A DNA stretch of 64,000 nt from JAWLHU01 sp049324875 (GTDB lineage Bacteria > Bacillota > Sulfobacillia > Symbiobacteriales > Symbiobacteriaceae): contig JBMONC010000056.1 in assembly GCA_049324875.1 (NCBI GenBank), positions 1 to 64,000 on the forward strand. Reading direction: 5' to 3'. The translations under genes and the position numbers were made by a program. How positions within the stretch are numbered: the stretch's first letter is position 1; each line of letters begins with the position of its first letter. Below are positions 40,213 to 48,900 of the stretch, in pieces. Under the pieces are notes generated by a model. That model was not told the DNA's origin. It ran no database searches and saw only the letters and a program-made list of their open reading frames with translations.

Positions 40213-40939
40213 GTCCCTCCACCCGCTCCATCTGCGGCGGCCACCAGGCCTCCAGGGCATACTCATGGGCGATGGCGGCGTGGAGGTCCGCGGTAACGTG
40301 GTCCCCTGCCGCCAGGGCGTTGCAGCCAAGAATCCAGGCGATCTCGGCCCGCTGTCCCGCCCGGAGCGGCGGCTGGTCCAGCAGACTCAGGCAGAGCCGG
40401 TCGGAGGCCTCCCGCTCACCGATCAGGCTCAGGTAGAGGGCGCGGGCCACCCCCAGGTCACGCCCCAGATCGGACCGCTCCCGTTGACCCAGCCCTGCCT
40501 CGGCAGCCTCCAGCTCCGGCAGGGCCTCTTCGGCGCGCCCGGCCGTCAGCAGGGTCCATCCGGCCTCGCCATGGCAGCGAGCCGCCCGCTCCCCCTGACC
40601 GGTCCGACGGTACCGGCGGGCGGCCTCCCGGAAGGCGGCCACCGCCTGGTCGGGCCGCCGGAGGAGCCGGTGGACCTGGCCCAACCGGTAGAGCGCCTCC
40701 GCCTCCATCTCGGACTTCGCCCCCACCTCCCGGCTGAGGACCAGCAGCCTGTTCCACTCCTGCTCCGCCCGGTAGAGGTCGCCCGTCTCGATCAGGGCGA
40801 GCCCCAACCAATAGCGGAGCCGCACCTCGTTCTCCGGCGGCAGCCCCTGCCGCCTCAGCCCCCGCTCCGCCCGCGCGATCAGAGAACCCCAGTCAGCATG
40901 GCCCGGTTCAGGCTTCCACGACACTTGGCCGTACTCCAC
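40169..40939 (-). CDS. TPR-like repeat protein
   Basis: Helical repeat protein of about 256 aa built from TPR-like units, for example LRYWLGLALIETGDLYRAEQEWNRLL, AEALYRLGQVHRLLRRPDQAVAAFREAARRYRRTG and AARCHGEAGWTLLTAGRAEEALPELEAAEAG. No catalytic motif. GTG at 40939 is preferred because GGGGGGAGGGG lies just before it; an ATG at 40972 lacks a ribosome site. It overlaps the end of the convergent HTH gene, and a functional link between the HTH and TPR-like proteins is possible since these modules often act together. Confidence 0.6.
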   Translation of the reverse strand: MEYGQVSWKPEPGHADWGSLIARAERGLRRQGLPPENEVRLRYWLGLALIETGDLYRAEQEWNRLLVLSREVGAKSEMEAEALYRLGQVHRLLRRPDQAVAAFREAARRYRRTGQGERAARCHGEAGWTLLTAGRAEEALPELEAAEAGLGQRERSDLGRDLGVARALYLSLIGEREASDRLCLSLLDQPPLRAGQRAEIAWILGCNALAAGDHVTADLHAAIAHEYALEAWWPPQMERVEGLRRRVASAAAGSRL

Positions 40940-41098
40940 CCCGTGCCCCTCCCCCCGTTGTGGGATGATCATACCAGGAAGAGGTATATTTTGGAAGGGG
41001 AACGTCTCTTTGGGGGAACAGAGGCCGATCCCCGTGCGCCCGGTGTAAACAAAAGGAAACAAGGGGGGCAGTTGCCCCCCGACCCTCTGTTCGGCCAG

Positions 41099-41689
41099 TC
41101 AATTTGACGAGTCAGCAGGATAGAGCCCGAGCAGCCGCCCCACCTCCCGGTGCAGCGCCACCCGGTAGGTGAAGAGGCCACCCCCTGTGGCCAGCATCGC
41201 CTCGGCAATCGGCCCGCACAGGTCGGCCATGGAGCCCCAGGCCACACTCTCGATCTCCTTCGGGTCCCGGGTGAGGGGAGCGGCATCCCCGGCCCGGGCA
41301 GTCACCACGTGGGTGGTCCAGGGCTGCTCCTGTTGGCCGCAGGTGAAGGTGACCCGCACCCGGAGCAGGTACCGGTCGATGGTGACCTGGAGCCCCGTCT
41401 CCTCCAGCGCCTCCCGCACCGCCCCGTCCACCAGCTCCTCCCCGGGCACCGTCCCGCCGCCGGGGGCCCGCCAGGCCCCGGGCGGGTAGCCGTGCTTCCG
41501 GATCAGCGCCACCTGCCCGGCGGGGTTGAAGATGAAGAGGGTCACATCGTGAAGGCGGGTCTGGCCGCGGGTGCTGCTCACCACCATCTGCATCTCCTGC
41601 GGGCGGATCGGGTACCGCCAGACCCGCTCCGCCGGCCGTCCGAGCAGCGCCTCGGCGCGGGCCAGCACCTCGCCGGTCATGTGTGCCAT
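41099..41689 (-). CDS. Nudix hydrolase 3
   Basis: Nudix hydrolase, 196 aa, with the full signature GGTVPGEELVDGAVREALEETGL preceded by GYPPGAWRAPGG. The first 60 residues and the last 50 extend beyond the Nudix fold. ATG at 41689 is chosen from GGAAGGATT eleven bases upstream; the frame runs to 41863 over the neighbouring gene's end without support. It follows two membrane paralogues on the same strand and may be their operon partner. Confidence 0.85.
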   Translation of the reverse strand: MAHMTGEVLARAEALLGRPAERVWRYPIRPQEMQMVVSSTRGQTRLHDVTLFIFNPAGQVALIRKHGYPPGAWRAPGGGTVPGEELVDGAVREALEETGLQVTIDRYLLRVRVTFTCGQQEQPWTTHVVTARAGDAAPLTRDPKEIESVAWGSMADLCGPIAEAMLATGGGLFTYRVALHREVGRLLGLYPADSSN

Positions 41690-41739
41690 CGGGTGGAATC
41701 CTTCCTTTCGTACAGGGTCTGCCGGGCGGTCACCGCTGC

Positions 41740-42417
41740 CTAGAGGAGGAGGATGCCAACGGCAATGCCCAGCACCAGCAGGCCGGTCAGGGTGAGCTGG
41801 ATCGGGGTGCGGAACCGGGTGGCCGACCCCACCAGGGTGGCGACCGTGAGGATCAGGGGCCACCAGGTGATCTCGTCCCCATCCACCTCGTGCAGGTAGA
41901 GAACGGCCATCAAGATGATGCTGAGGAAGAGGTTGGCGGTCTCCCAGACAGGCTGGATGCGCCCGGAGCGCCGCCTCTGCCAGGCCGGCTGCCGCCGGTG
42001 GGCCGGCCGGGCAGGCATCAGCCGCCTGCGGACCTGCTCCACGAGGGGGGCCGGCAGGGGCTTGACTGCCGCCCGCTCCCGGATCACATCGACCGCCTCC
42101 TCCACCGAGGCCACCAGCAGCGCCCCCTCGGGCAGGATCGCCAGCTGCAGTCCATCGGGCAGCAGGAGGCAGGTGAAGCGGTCGGCGTGCTCACCCAGGA
42201 TCTCCCGGAAGAAGGCGATGTTCCGCTCCAGGTCCTCGGCCCAGCTCTCCCGGCTCTCCACGTGCTCGACCAGGAAGAGCCCGCCCGACCCGATCGCGAC
42301 ATGCTCCAGACAGAGCGACACACCCCTGTGCGAAACCCTCAGCCCGTGAGCCAGAAAGAAGGAGTCACCGAGCGCATCCTCCAGCTGCTCCGCTGTGCTG
42401 CCCCCATGCCTTGCCAT
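41740..42417 (-). CDS. membrane protein with NERD-like N-terminal domain, paralogue B
   Basis: Protein of 225 aa with an N-terminal soluble domain of about 130 residues and two C-terminal membrane helices (about 163-178 and 187-222). The soluble part contains LEHVAIGSGGLFLVEHVESRESWAEDLERNIAFFREILGEHADRFTCLLLPDG, resembling the NERD pattern (a G-G-hydrophobic strand before an acidic residue), with E-H in place of the usual E-x-K. It is a diverged copy of 42442-43245. GGGAGGAAG precedes the ATG. Function unknown; a nuclease-like fold is only a hypothesis. Confidence 0.6.
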   Translation of the reverse strand: MARHGGSTAEQLEDALGDSFFLAHGLRVSHRGVSLCLEHVAIGSGGLFLVEHVESRESWAEDLERNIAFFREILGEHADRFTCLLLPDGLQLAILPEGALLVASVEEAVDVIRERAAVKPLPAPLVEQVRRRLMPARPAHRRQPAWQRRRSGRIQPVWETANLFLSIILMAVLYLHEVDGDEITWWPLILTVATLVGSATRFRTPIQLTLTGLLVLGIAVGILLL

Positions 42418-42441
42418 CCTGCTTCCTCCCTTGGCCCCCTC

Positions 42442-43245
42442 CTACGTCTCCGTAAGGGAGGTGTAAAAGCCCATCAGAGCGAGTGACAAGAAAATGATGT
42501 AGATCATCTGGACGGGCTTGCGCAGGACCGTGCGGTACGGCAACAGGGTCAACCCCCAGATGAGGAGGATGGGCATGCCGTAGCCGATATCCTCCCCGGA
42601 GTCGATGGAGAGGGCCAGTCCGACCATCAGGCTGAGCACCATCGAGACCAGCTCCAGGCTAAAGCGGCTCCACAGCGAGTCCCGGACCCTGACGGGGCGG
42701 GTGGAGGCCCGGGCCTGGAGGAGGTGCCAGATGCTCTGCGCCACCGATGAGGGCAGGGGGTCCTCCCACCCCCGCTCCCGGATGGCCACGCAGGCCATCT
42801 CCACCGAGTCCATGGTAACAGCCCCCTCGGGCAGCACCGTCACCTCGAAGGAGACGGGAATCACAATGCAGAGGAAGCGGTGGGAATGGGTGCCCAGCAC
42901 CTCCCGGAAGAACTCGATGTTCCGCTCCAGGTCCTGCGCCCAGTGCTCATCGTGGGCCTCCACGTGCTCCAGGAGGATCACACCGCCGGCGCCGATCACC
43001 ACATGCTCCAGGTAGAGCTCCCGCCGCTTGTGGATCACCCGGAGGCCGTGGGCCAGACCGTGCGACCTGCCCAGAGCAGCCTCCAGGGTCTGCGCCGTGC
43101 CCTTCATAATGGCGGTCTTGCGGACATACCGCTCCCAGGCCTCCTGCCAGCGGGCCCGCCCCAGACCTCTGGCCCGGGACTGCAGGATGGCGGCGTACTG
43201 CTCCCGCTCGGCAAGCCAGCGCTCCTTCGGATCAGACTTTCTCAT
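42442..43245 (-). CDS. membrane protein with NERD-like domain, paralogue A
   Basis: Protein of 267 aa and upstream paralogue of 41740-42417. It has a basic helical N-terminus (RKSDPKERWLAEREQYAAIL), the shared core LEHVVIGAGGVILLEHVEAHDEHWAQDLERNIEFFREVLGTHSHRFLCIVIPVS, then EGAVTMDSVEMACVAIRERGW, and C-terminal hydrophobic segments (about 195-213, 220-240, 243-262). ATG at 43245 is supported by GGAGG ten bases upstream. The two copies are 24 bases apart on the same strand. I recognise no named family beyond the NERD-like resemblance. Confidence 0.6.
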   Translation of the reverse strand: MRKSDPKERWLAEREQYAAILQSRARGLGRARWQEAWERYVRKTAIMKGTAQTLEAALGRSHGLAHGLRVIHKRRELYLEHVVIGAGGVILLEHVEAHDEHWAQDLERNIEFFREVLGTHSHRFLCIVIPVSFEVTVLPEGAVTMDSVEMACVAIRERGWEDPLPSSVAQSIWHLLQARASTRPVRVRDSLWSRFSLELVSMVLSLMVGLALSIDSGEDIGYGMPILLIWGLTLLPYRTVLRKPVQMIYIIFLSLALMGFYTSLTET

Positions 43246-43401
43246 ATGAATTAACCTCCATCCCTGAAAAGAACAAATCCGACTAACCCCACATCTTTCC
43301 ACGTTCCGGCCTTGATTCCTTCCGCGGGGCGGAGGGAGTCGGAGAGGGCGGCTTCATGAACCCACGCCTCCCGGCGCACCCTAGGGGCGGAGGTGTTTGC
43401 G

Positions 43402-43758
43402 ATGGCAGGAGAAGAGCTGCGACCAGAGGCGGATGCGGTTGAACGCCGGCGGCAGGCGGCCGGGGAGACCGGGCAGCGGGGCCCGGGAACGGCAGGCTAC
43501 ACCACCAGCGGCGCTGCCTACCGGGGGATGGAGATCGCCGCGGCCACCGGCCGGCCCTCCCCGGCGGACCCGGGCTTTCCGGCGGAGCGAGTCGGTCTGC
43601 ACCCGGGCCAGGGGGTCGAGGGCGACAGCACCACGACCCAGCGGTCGGCCGACCTGGAAGGGCAGAAGCTGAACCAGGCGGCCCACCCGGCGGGGCGGAC
43701 CGCCGTGGAGATGCTGGTCAGCCCCGTGGAGGGCGAGACGCCGGAGAACCGGGCGTAG
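43402..43758 (+). CDS. hydrophilic, probably disordered protein, 118 aa
   Basis: Small protein rich in Ala, Gly, Glu, Arg, Pro and Thr with hardly any large hydrophobic cluster, so it is probably intrinsically disordered (for example EELRPEADAVERRRQAAGETG). GGAGGTG six bases before the ATG at 43402 and a terminator after the stop support a real gene. No family recognised; spore or stress coat-like roles are possible for such sequences but unsupported here. Divergent from the membrane paralogue operon. Confidence 0.5.
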   Translation: MAGEELRPEADAVERRRQAAGETGQRGPGTAGYTTSGAAYRGMEIAAATGRPSPADPGFPAERVGLHPGQGVEGDSTTTQRSADLEGQKLNQAAHPAGRTAVEMLVSPVEGETPENRA

Positions 43759-43765
43759 AACAAGG

Positions 43766-43788
43766 GCCGGGAGCGCATCGCTCCCGGC
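43766..43788. terminator. hairpin between convergent genes
   Basis: Perfect 10-bp stem GCCGGGAGCG / CGCTCCCGGC with a CAT loop; TTCGCT follows on the plus strand. It probably serves both the disordered-protein gene and the VanY-like gene. Confidence 0.6.
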
Positions 43789-43809
43789 TTCGCTCATGGC
43801 GGATGATCG

Positions 43810-44607
43810 CTACGGCGCCTGACCCAGGTACTCCTCCAGGGTGACGCCCCGGGCGGCGATCTGCCGGCTCACCGCTGCGCCGACGTAGCGCAGGTGCCAC
43901 GGTTCGTAGTTGTAGCCGGTGATCGACTCCTTCCCCCTGGGGTAGCGGATGATGAAGCCGCGCTCCGCTGCGTGGGCGGCCAGCCACTTGGCCTCCGGGG
44001 TGTCGGCAAAACAGTCCTCCACCGCGCACGCCCCGGTGCTGCCGGAGAGATCCATGGCCAGGCCGGTCTGGTGTTCACTGTGCCCCGGCTCCGCACTGTA
44101 CTTGCGGGCCACCTCTTCGCCCTGGGTCCTTACGTAGTGGGCAAAGAGCACCTTCTGGGTCTCATAGGAGCGGAAGCCGGAGACGCCGGCCAGGTGGATG
44201 CCGTCCTTCTCGGCGGCGGCGAAGAGCAGCTCCAGGGCGCGCGCCGCCTCCTTGCGCATCAGCCGCTTCTCCACCTTCTCCTGGAAGATGAAGGCCACCC
44301 GGGGCTCCACGAGATCATCCGGCCGGTAGTCGGCGGGCAGCTTGAAGCGCTTGTTCACCAGGACGGTGATCGCTTCCGGGTCCGGGACCGGCTGCACGGC
44401 CGGCGCCTCGCTGCCGGCCTTCCCCCCCGCCTTCACCGGGAGCGGGCCCTGTGACGGGGTCGAGCTGCCCCCCGGCTGGGCAGGGTCGCTGATGACCGGC
44501 GAGACCTGCACAGGCGGAACCACAGCCGGCTTGCTGCAGCCGGCGAGCAGCAGCAGGGCGACTGCCAGGCGCGAGACTCTCTTCAGGGGGAAAGATCCGT
44601 GTTGCAT
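43810..44607 (-). CDS. VanY-type D-alanyl-D-alanine carboxypeptidase lipoprotein (M15)
   Basis: Secreted lipoprotein of 265 aa: signal peptide with lipobox LLAG-C24, a Pro/Ser/Gly-rich linker, and an M15B peptidase domain. Zinc ligands are visible in PGHSEHQTGLAMDLSG (SxHxxGxAxD) and EPWHLRYVG (ExWH). It would trim the terminal D-Ala of peptidoglycan stem peptides outside the cell. A good -10 box lies upstream. No vancomycin-resistance genes are nearby, so a wall-maintenance role is more likely. Confidence 0.9.
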   Translation of the reverse strand: MQHGSFPLKRVSRLAVALLLLAGCSKPAVVPPVQVSPVISDPAQPGGSSTPSQGPLPVKAGGKAGSEAPAVQPVPDPEAITVLVNKRFKLPADYRPDDLVEPRVAFIFQEKVEKRLMRKEAARALELLFAAAEKDGIHLAGVSGFRSYETQKVLFAHYVRTQGEEVARKYSAEPGHSEHQTGLAMDLSGSTGACAVEDCFADTPEAKWLAAHAAERGFIIRYPRGKESITGYNYEPWHLRYVGAAVSRQIAARGVTLEEYLGQAP

Positions 44608-44653
44608 TCTTTTACCCTACCTTGCGTACGTCTACATGAACATTTCCTTCATG

Positions 44654-44682
44654 ATTATATCACTTTCAGAGTGGTTGCCGAA
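44654..44682 (-). promoter_or_regulatory. sigma-A promoter of VanY-like gene
   Basis: On the minus strand a perfect TATAAT is preceded, after 17 bases, by TTCGGC (weak -35). The transcription start would lie about 40 bases before the ATG at 44607. Confidence 0.55.
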
Positions 44683-44695
44683 GGGCGGAACCGCC

Positions 44696-45319
44696 TCAAC
44701 CCGTAAAGAGGCGGCTCAGGAAGAAGACCGAGAACCCGGTCAGCACCAGACCGGCGCCCAGGTTGACCGAGCGGAAGACCCAGGGCCGCTCTCCCGCGAG
44801 GTGCCGCCCCCAGCCGACCAGGAGGGAGAGGGCGCCGAACCAGGCGGCGCTGCCGCCGGCCACCGCCAACAGGGCCAGCGCCACCTCGCCCCAGGGCCGC
44901 CCCACCAGGTAATCCGAGGCGTAGGCGCCGCCCAGCCCCAGCCAGCTGATGATCGCGGCCGGGTTGAACAGGGTGATGCCCAGCCCGAAGAGGAAGCCGC
45001 CGGCCCGCCGCTGGGAGGGGACCGGGAGACCGCCCGTCCAGGCCCGCCGGAAGGAGCCGTAGGCCATCTGTCCCAGCAGCAGCCCGCCCAGCAGGTAGAA
45101 GCCGCTCATCAGCCAGGGGTACTGGAGCAGCAGCGGGGCCACCCCCAGGTAGACCAGGGTCAGGTAGACGAAGTCGACGCAGGCGGCGCCCAGCCCGATC
45201 AGGAAGGCGGCCCTCGCCCCCCGCTCCAGCCCCTCGCGGATCACCGCCGTCCCCACCGCCCCGATGGGGGCGGCCACCGACAGGCCCAGCAAAAACCCGG
45301 CGGCCAGCACCGTGATCAT
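44696..45319 (-). CDS. LysE-family amino acid exporter
   Basis: Membrane transporter of 207 aa with about six hydrophobic segments, typical of LysE/RhtB exporters. The family signature GLSVAAPIGAVGTAVIREGL lies at the N-terminus and GITLFNPAAIISWLGL in the middle. The start overlaps the stop of the Lrp-type regulator (ATGA), so the longer frame to 45502 is a shadow. Co-expression with an Lrp/AsnC protein is the classic arrangement for amino acid export control. The exported amino acid is unknown. Confidence 0.88.
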   Translation of the reverse strand: MITVLAAGFLLGLSVAAPIGAVGTAVIREGLERGARAAFLIGLGAACVDFVYLTLVYLGVAPLLLQYPWLMSGFYLLGGLLLGQMAYGSFRRAWTGGLPVPSQRRAGGFLFGLGITLFNPAAIISWLGLGGAYASDYLVGRPWGEVALALLAVAGGSAAWFGALSLLVGWGRHLAGERPWVFRSVNLGAGLVLTGFSVFFLSRLFTG

Positions 45320-45777
45320 TCGACCACCTCCGGCAGGGGCGGATGGGTTCGCTCCTTGGCGGTGGAGAGGACGATGGTGGACCGGGTCCGGACCACCCCG
45401 GGCAGCCGCTTCAGCACATCGGAGAGCAGGCGCTCCAGCCCGCGGGTCCCGCAGGTCCGGACCTTCAGCAGGTAGGAGTCCTCCCCGGCCACGTGGTGGC
45501 ACTCCAGCACCTCGTCCAGCCCGCGGACGGCGGCCAGGAAGGGGGCGCAGTGCTCGGGCCTGTCCACCGTCACGGCCACGAAGGCGGTCAGGTCCCGGCC
45601 CAGCGCCTCGGCCGAGAGGAGCGCCGTATAGCCGGTGATCACCCCGGCCTGCTCCAGCTTCCGGACCCGCTCGCCCACCGCCGGTCCCGTCAGCCCGACG
45701 GCGGAGCCCAGCTCGGCCCAGGTGATCCGGCCGTTGGCGGTCAGCCGCTCCAGGATCATCCGGTCGATGGCATCCAT
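45316..45777 (-). CDS. Lrp/AsnC-family transcriptional regulator
   Basis: Regulator of 153 aa. The N-terminal HTH is MDAIDRMILERLTANGRITWAELGSAVGLTGPAVGERVRKLEQAGVITGYTALL, followed by the RAM ligand-binding domain (VTVDRPEHCAPFLAAVRGLDEVLECHHVAGEDSYLLKVR). Members sense amino acids and act as octamers or dimers. The gene overlaps the downstream LysE gene by four bases. Divergent from lhr. Confidence 0.92.
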   Translation of the reverse strand: MDAIDRMILERLTANGRITWAELGSAVGLTGPAVGERVRKLEQAGVITGYTALLSAEALGRDLTAFVAVTVDRPEHCAPFLAAVRGLDEVLECHHVAGEDSYLLKVRTCGTRGLERLLSDVLKRLPGVVRTRSTIVLSTAKERTHPPLPEVVE

Positions 45778-45974
45778 CCCCGCTCTACCTCCACTTCATA
45801 AGAGAACGGCACCAAAAGCTTACATGTCACAAGCGGATATTGAGATACAGCTTACACACCGTCCCCTGTCTTGTCAATTCCCACTCGTTCGCGAAGTCAG
45901 CAGGGATGGGGCCGATCCGGGGCGAATGTATGTTTGGAGAGCAATCGAGACGGCCAAGCCCCGGAGGGATCACC

Positions 45975-48900
45975 ATGCCGCTCAGCCAGTTCCATCCCGC
46001 CGTCCGCGCCTGGTTCCAGGAGCGGTTCGGCGCCCCCAGCCCGCCCCAGGCGCAGGGCTGGCCGGTCATCAGCCGGGGGGAGAACGCCCTGATCCTCGCC
46101 CCCACCGGCTCCGGCAAGACCCTGGCGGCCTTCCTCAAGTGCCTGGACGTCCTCTACCAGGAGGGCGAACGGCCCCGCAAGGGGGTGCAGGTGCTCTACA
46201 TCTCCCCGCTGAAGGCGCTGAACAACGACGTCTACCGCAACCTGGAGGTCCCCCTCCGGGAGATCGCCGCCACGGCCGCCGCCATGGGGGTGGCGCTGCC
46301 GCGCCTGACCCACGCCGTCCGCACCGGGGACACCCCCGAGCGGGAGCGGGCGGCCATGGTGAAACACCCGCCCGACATCCTGATCACCACCCCCGAGTCG
46401 CTCTACCTGCTGCTCACCTCCAAGGCCCGGGCGATCCTGTCCGACGTCCGGTACGTGATCATCGATGAGATCCACGCCCTCTCGGGGACGAAGCGGGGGG
46501 TCCACCTCTCCCTCTCCCTGGAGCGGCTGGAGGCGCTGCTGCCGCGCCCGCCGGTCCGGATCGGCCTCTCCGCCACCCAGCGGCCGCTGGAGGAGATCGC
46601 CCGCTTCCTGGGCGGGGTGGGGCGGGAGGTCCGGATCATCGACACCGGCAGCCGCAAACAGCTGGACCTGCAGGTGGAGGTGCCGCTGGAGGATATGCGC
46701 GCCCTGCCCGAGGGCTCCATCTGGCCCGCCCTCTACCCCCGCATCCTCGAACTGGTGGCGCAGCACCGCTCCACCCTGGTCTTCGTCAACAACCGCGGGC
46801 TGGCGGAGCGGCTCACCGACCGGCTGAACAGCGAGGCGGGGCGGGAGATCGCCCGGGTCCACCACGGCTCCATGAGCCGGGAGGCCCGGGAGGTTGTGGA
46901 GCGGGAGCTGAAGGAGGGGCGCCTTCCCTGCCTGGTGGCCACCTCCTCCCTGGAGCTGGGCATCGACATCGGGGCGGTCGACCTGGTGATCCAGGTGGAG
47001 TCGCCCAAGTCGGTCAGCCGCGGCCTGCAGCGGGTGGGCCGGGCCGGCCACGTGCTGGGCGCCGCCTCGAAGGGGCGGCTGATCCCCAAGTTCCGGGGCG
47101 ACCTGCTGGAGACCGCCTGCATCGTCCGGGAGATGCTCCGGGGCGAGGTGGAGGAGACCCGCGTCCCCACCGGGGCGCTGGATGTGCTGGCCCAGCAGGT
47201 CGTGGCCATGGCCGCCATGGACGAGTGGCGGGTCGCCGACCTGCTCCGGCTGATCCGCCGCTCCTACTGCTACCGGGATCTGACCGAGCGGCAGCTGGTC
47301 ACGGTGCTGGAGATGCTGGCCGGGCGCTACCCCTCCGAGGAGTTCCGGGAGCTGCGCCCCCGGATCGTCTGGGACCGGGAGCGGGGGGTGATCCGCGCCC
47401 GGGAGGGGGTCCGGTCGGTGGCGATCCTCTCCGGCGGCACCATCCCCGACCGGGGCTACTACGGGGTTTACATCGACGGGACGAATGTGAAGCTGGGCGA
47501 GATGGACGAGGAGTTCGTCTACGAGTCCCGGGAGGGCGACGTCTTCCTCCTGGGCACCAGCACCTGGCGGATCAAGTCGATCGAGCATGACCGGATCACG
47601 GTGGTGGACGCCCTGGGCGCCCTGCCCCGGATGCCCTTCTGGAAGGGCGACGGGATCGGCCGCCCCTTCGAGCTGGGGCGGAAGCTGGGCGCCTTCACCC
47701 GGGAGATCGCCGCCCGGCTGGAGGACCCGACCCTGCCCGACTGGCTGGAGGCGGAGTGCCGCCTGGACCGGCGGGCGGCGGAGAACCTGATCCAGTACAT
47801 CAAGGACCAGGTGGAACAGACCGGCACGGTCCCCTCCGACCGGCAGCTGGTGGTGGAGCTCTTCCCCGATGAGGTGGGCGACCGGCGGCTGGTGATCCTC
47901 TCCCCCTTCGGCGGGCGGGTCAACGCCGCCTGGGGGATCGTGCTGAAGCGGCGGGTCCGCCAGTACATGGGGCTGGAGGCGGAGGTGACCACCAGCGACG
48001 ATGTGATCCACCTGCGGCTGCCCGGGGCGGACCGGCCGGTGGACCTGGCCCAGCTGCTCCGGGTCGGGCCCGACGAGGCGATGGAGCAGTTGCTGGAGGA
48101 GGTGGGCAACACCCCGCTCTTCGGCGCCTACTTCCGGATGAACGCCGGGCGGGCGCTGGTGCTGCCGCGCCCCCGCCCCGGGGTCCGGCGCCCGTTCTGG
48201 CTGCAGCGGCTGAAGGCGGCCGACCTGCTCCAGGTGGCCCGGAGGTTCGAGGAGTTCCCGGTGGTGCTGGAGACCTACCGGGAGGTGCTGCGGGAGGTCC
48301 TGGACATGGAGGGGCTCCGCCAGCTCCTCGCCGCCGTGCAGGCGGATCAGATCACCATCCACGCCGTGGAGAGCGACGCCCCCTCCCCCATGGCCTCCCA
48401 GATCCTGATGGCCTTCATCGCCGAGAACCTTTACGAGTGGGACACCCCCCGGGCCGAGCGGCGGGGGGCGCTGCTCAACCTGAACCGGGAACTGCTCCGG
48501 GAGATCCTGGGCACCTCCGCCCTGCGGGAGCTGCTGGACCCCCGGGCGATCGCCCTGGTGGAGGGGCGGCTCCAGCGGCGGGCCGAGGGCTGGCAGCCCC
48601 GCCACGCCGACGAGACGGAGGAGCTGCTGCGCGCCCTGGGCGACCTGTCAGCGGCGGAGCTGGCGGAGCGCGGGGTCGAGCCGGCCTGGCTGGCCCAGCT
48701 GGAGCGGGAGCGGCGGGCCGCCCGGGTGCGGATCGCCGGGGAGGAGCGCTGGGTCCATGCCGACGACCGGGGGCTCTACGCCGACCCAGGCGGGAGCGCC
48801 GGGCCCATCATCCGGCGCTACGCCCGCACCCACGGGCCGTTCCAGCCGGAGGCGGTGGCCCGGCGGTACGGGCTGGAGCCGGAGGCGGTGGAGCGCTGCC

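Noticed and set aside
45897..48605. 902-codon open frame antisense to lhr
   Set aside because: It lies wholly opposite a well-supported helicase, is rich in Gly, His, Pro and Leu typical of GC-rich antisense frames, and shows no domain.
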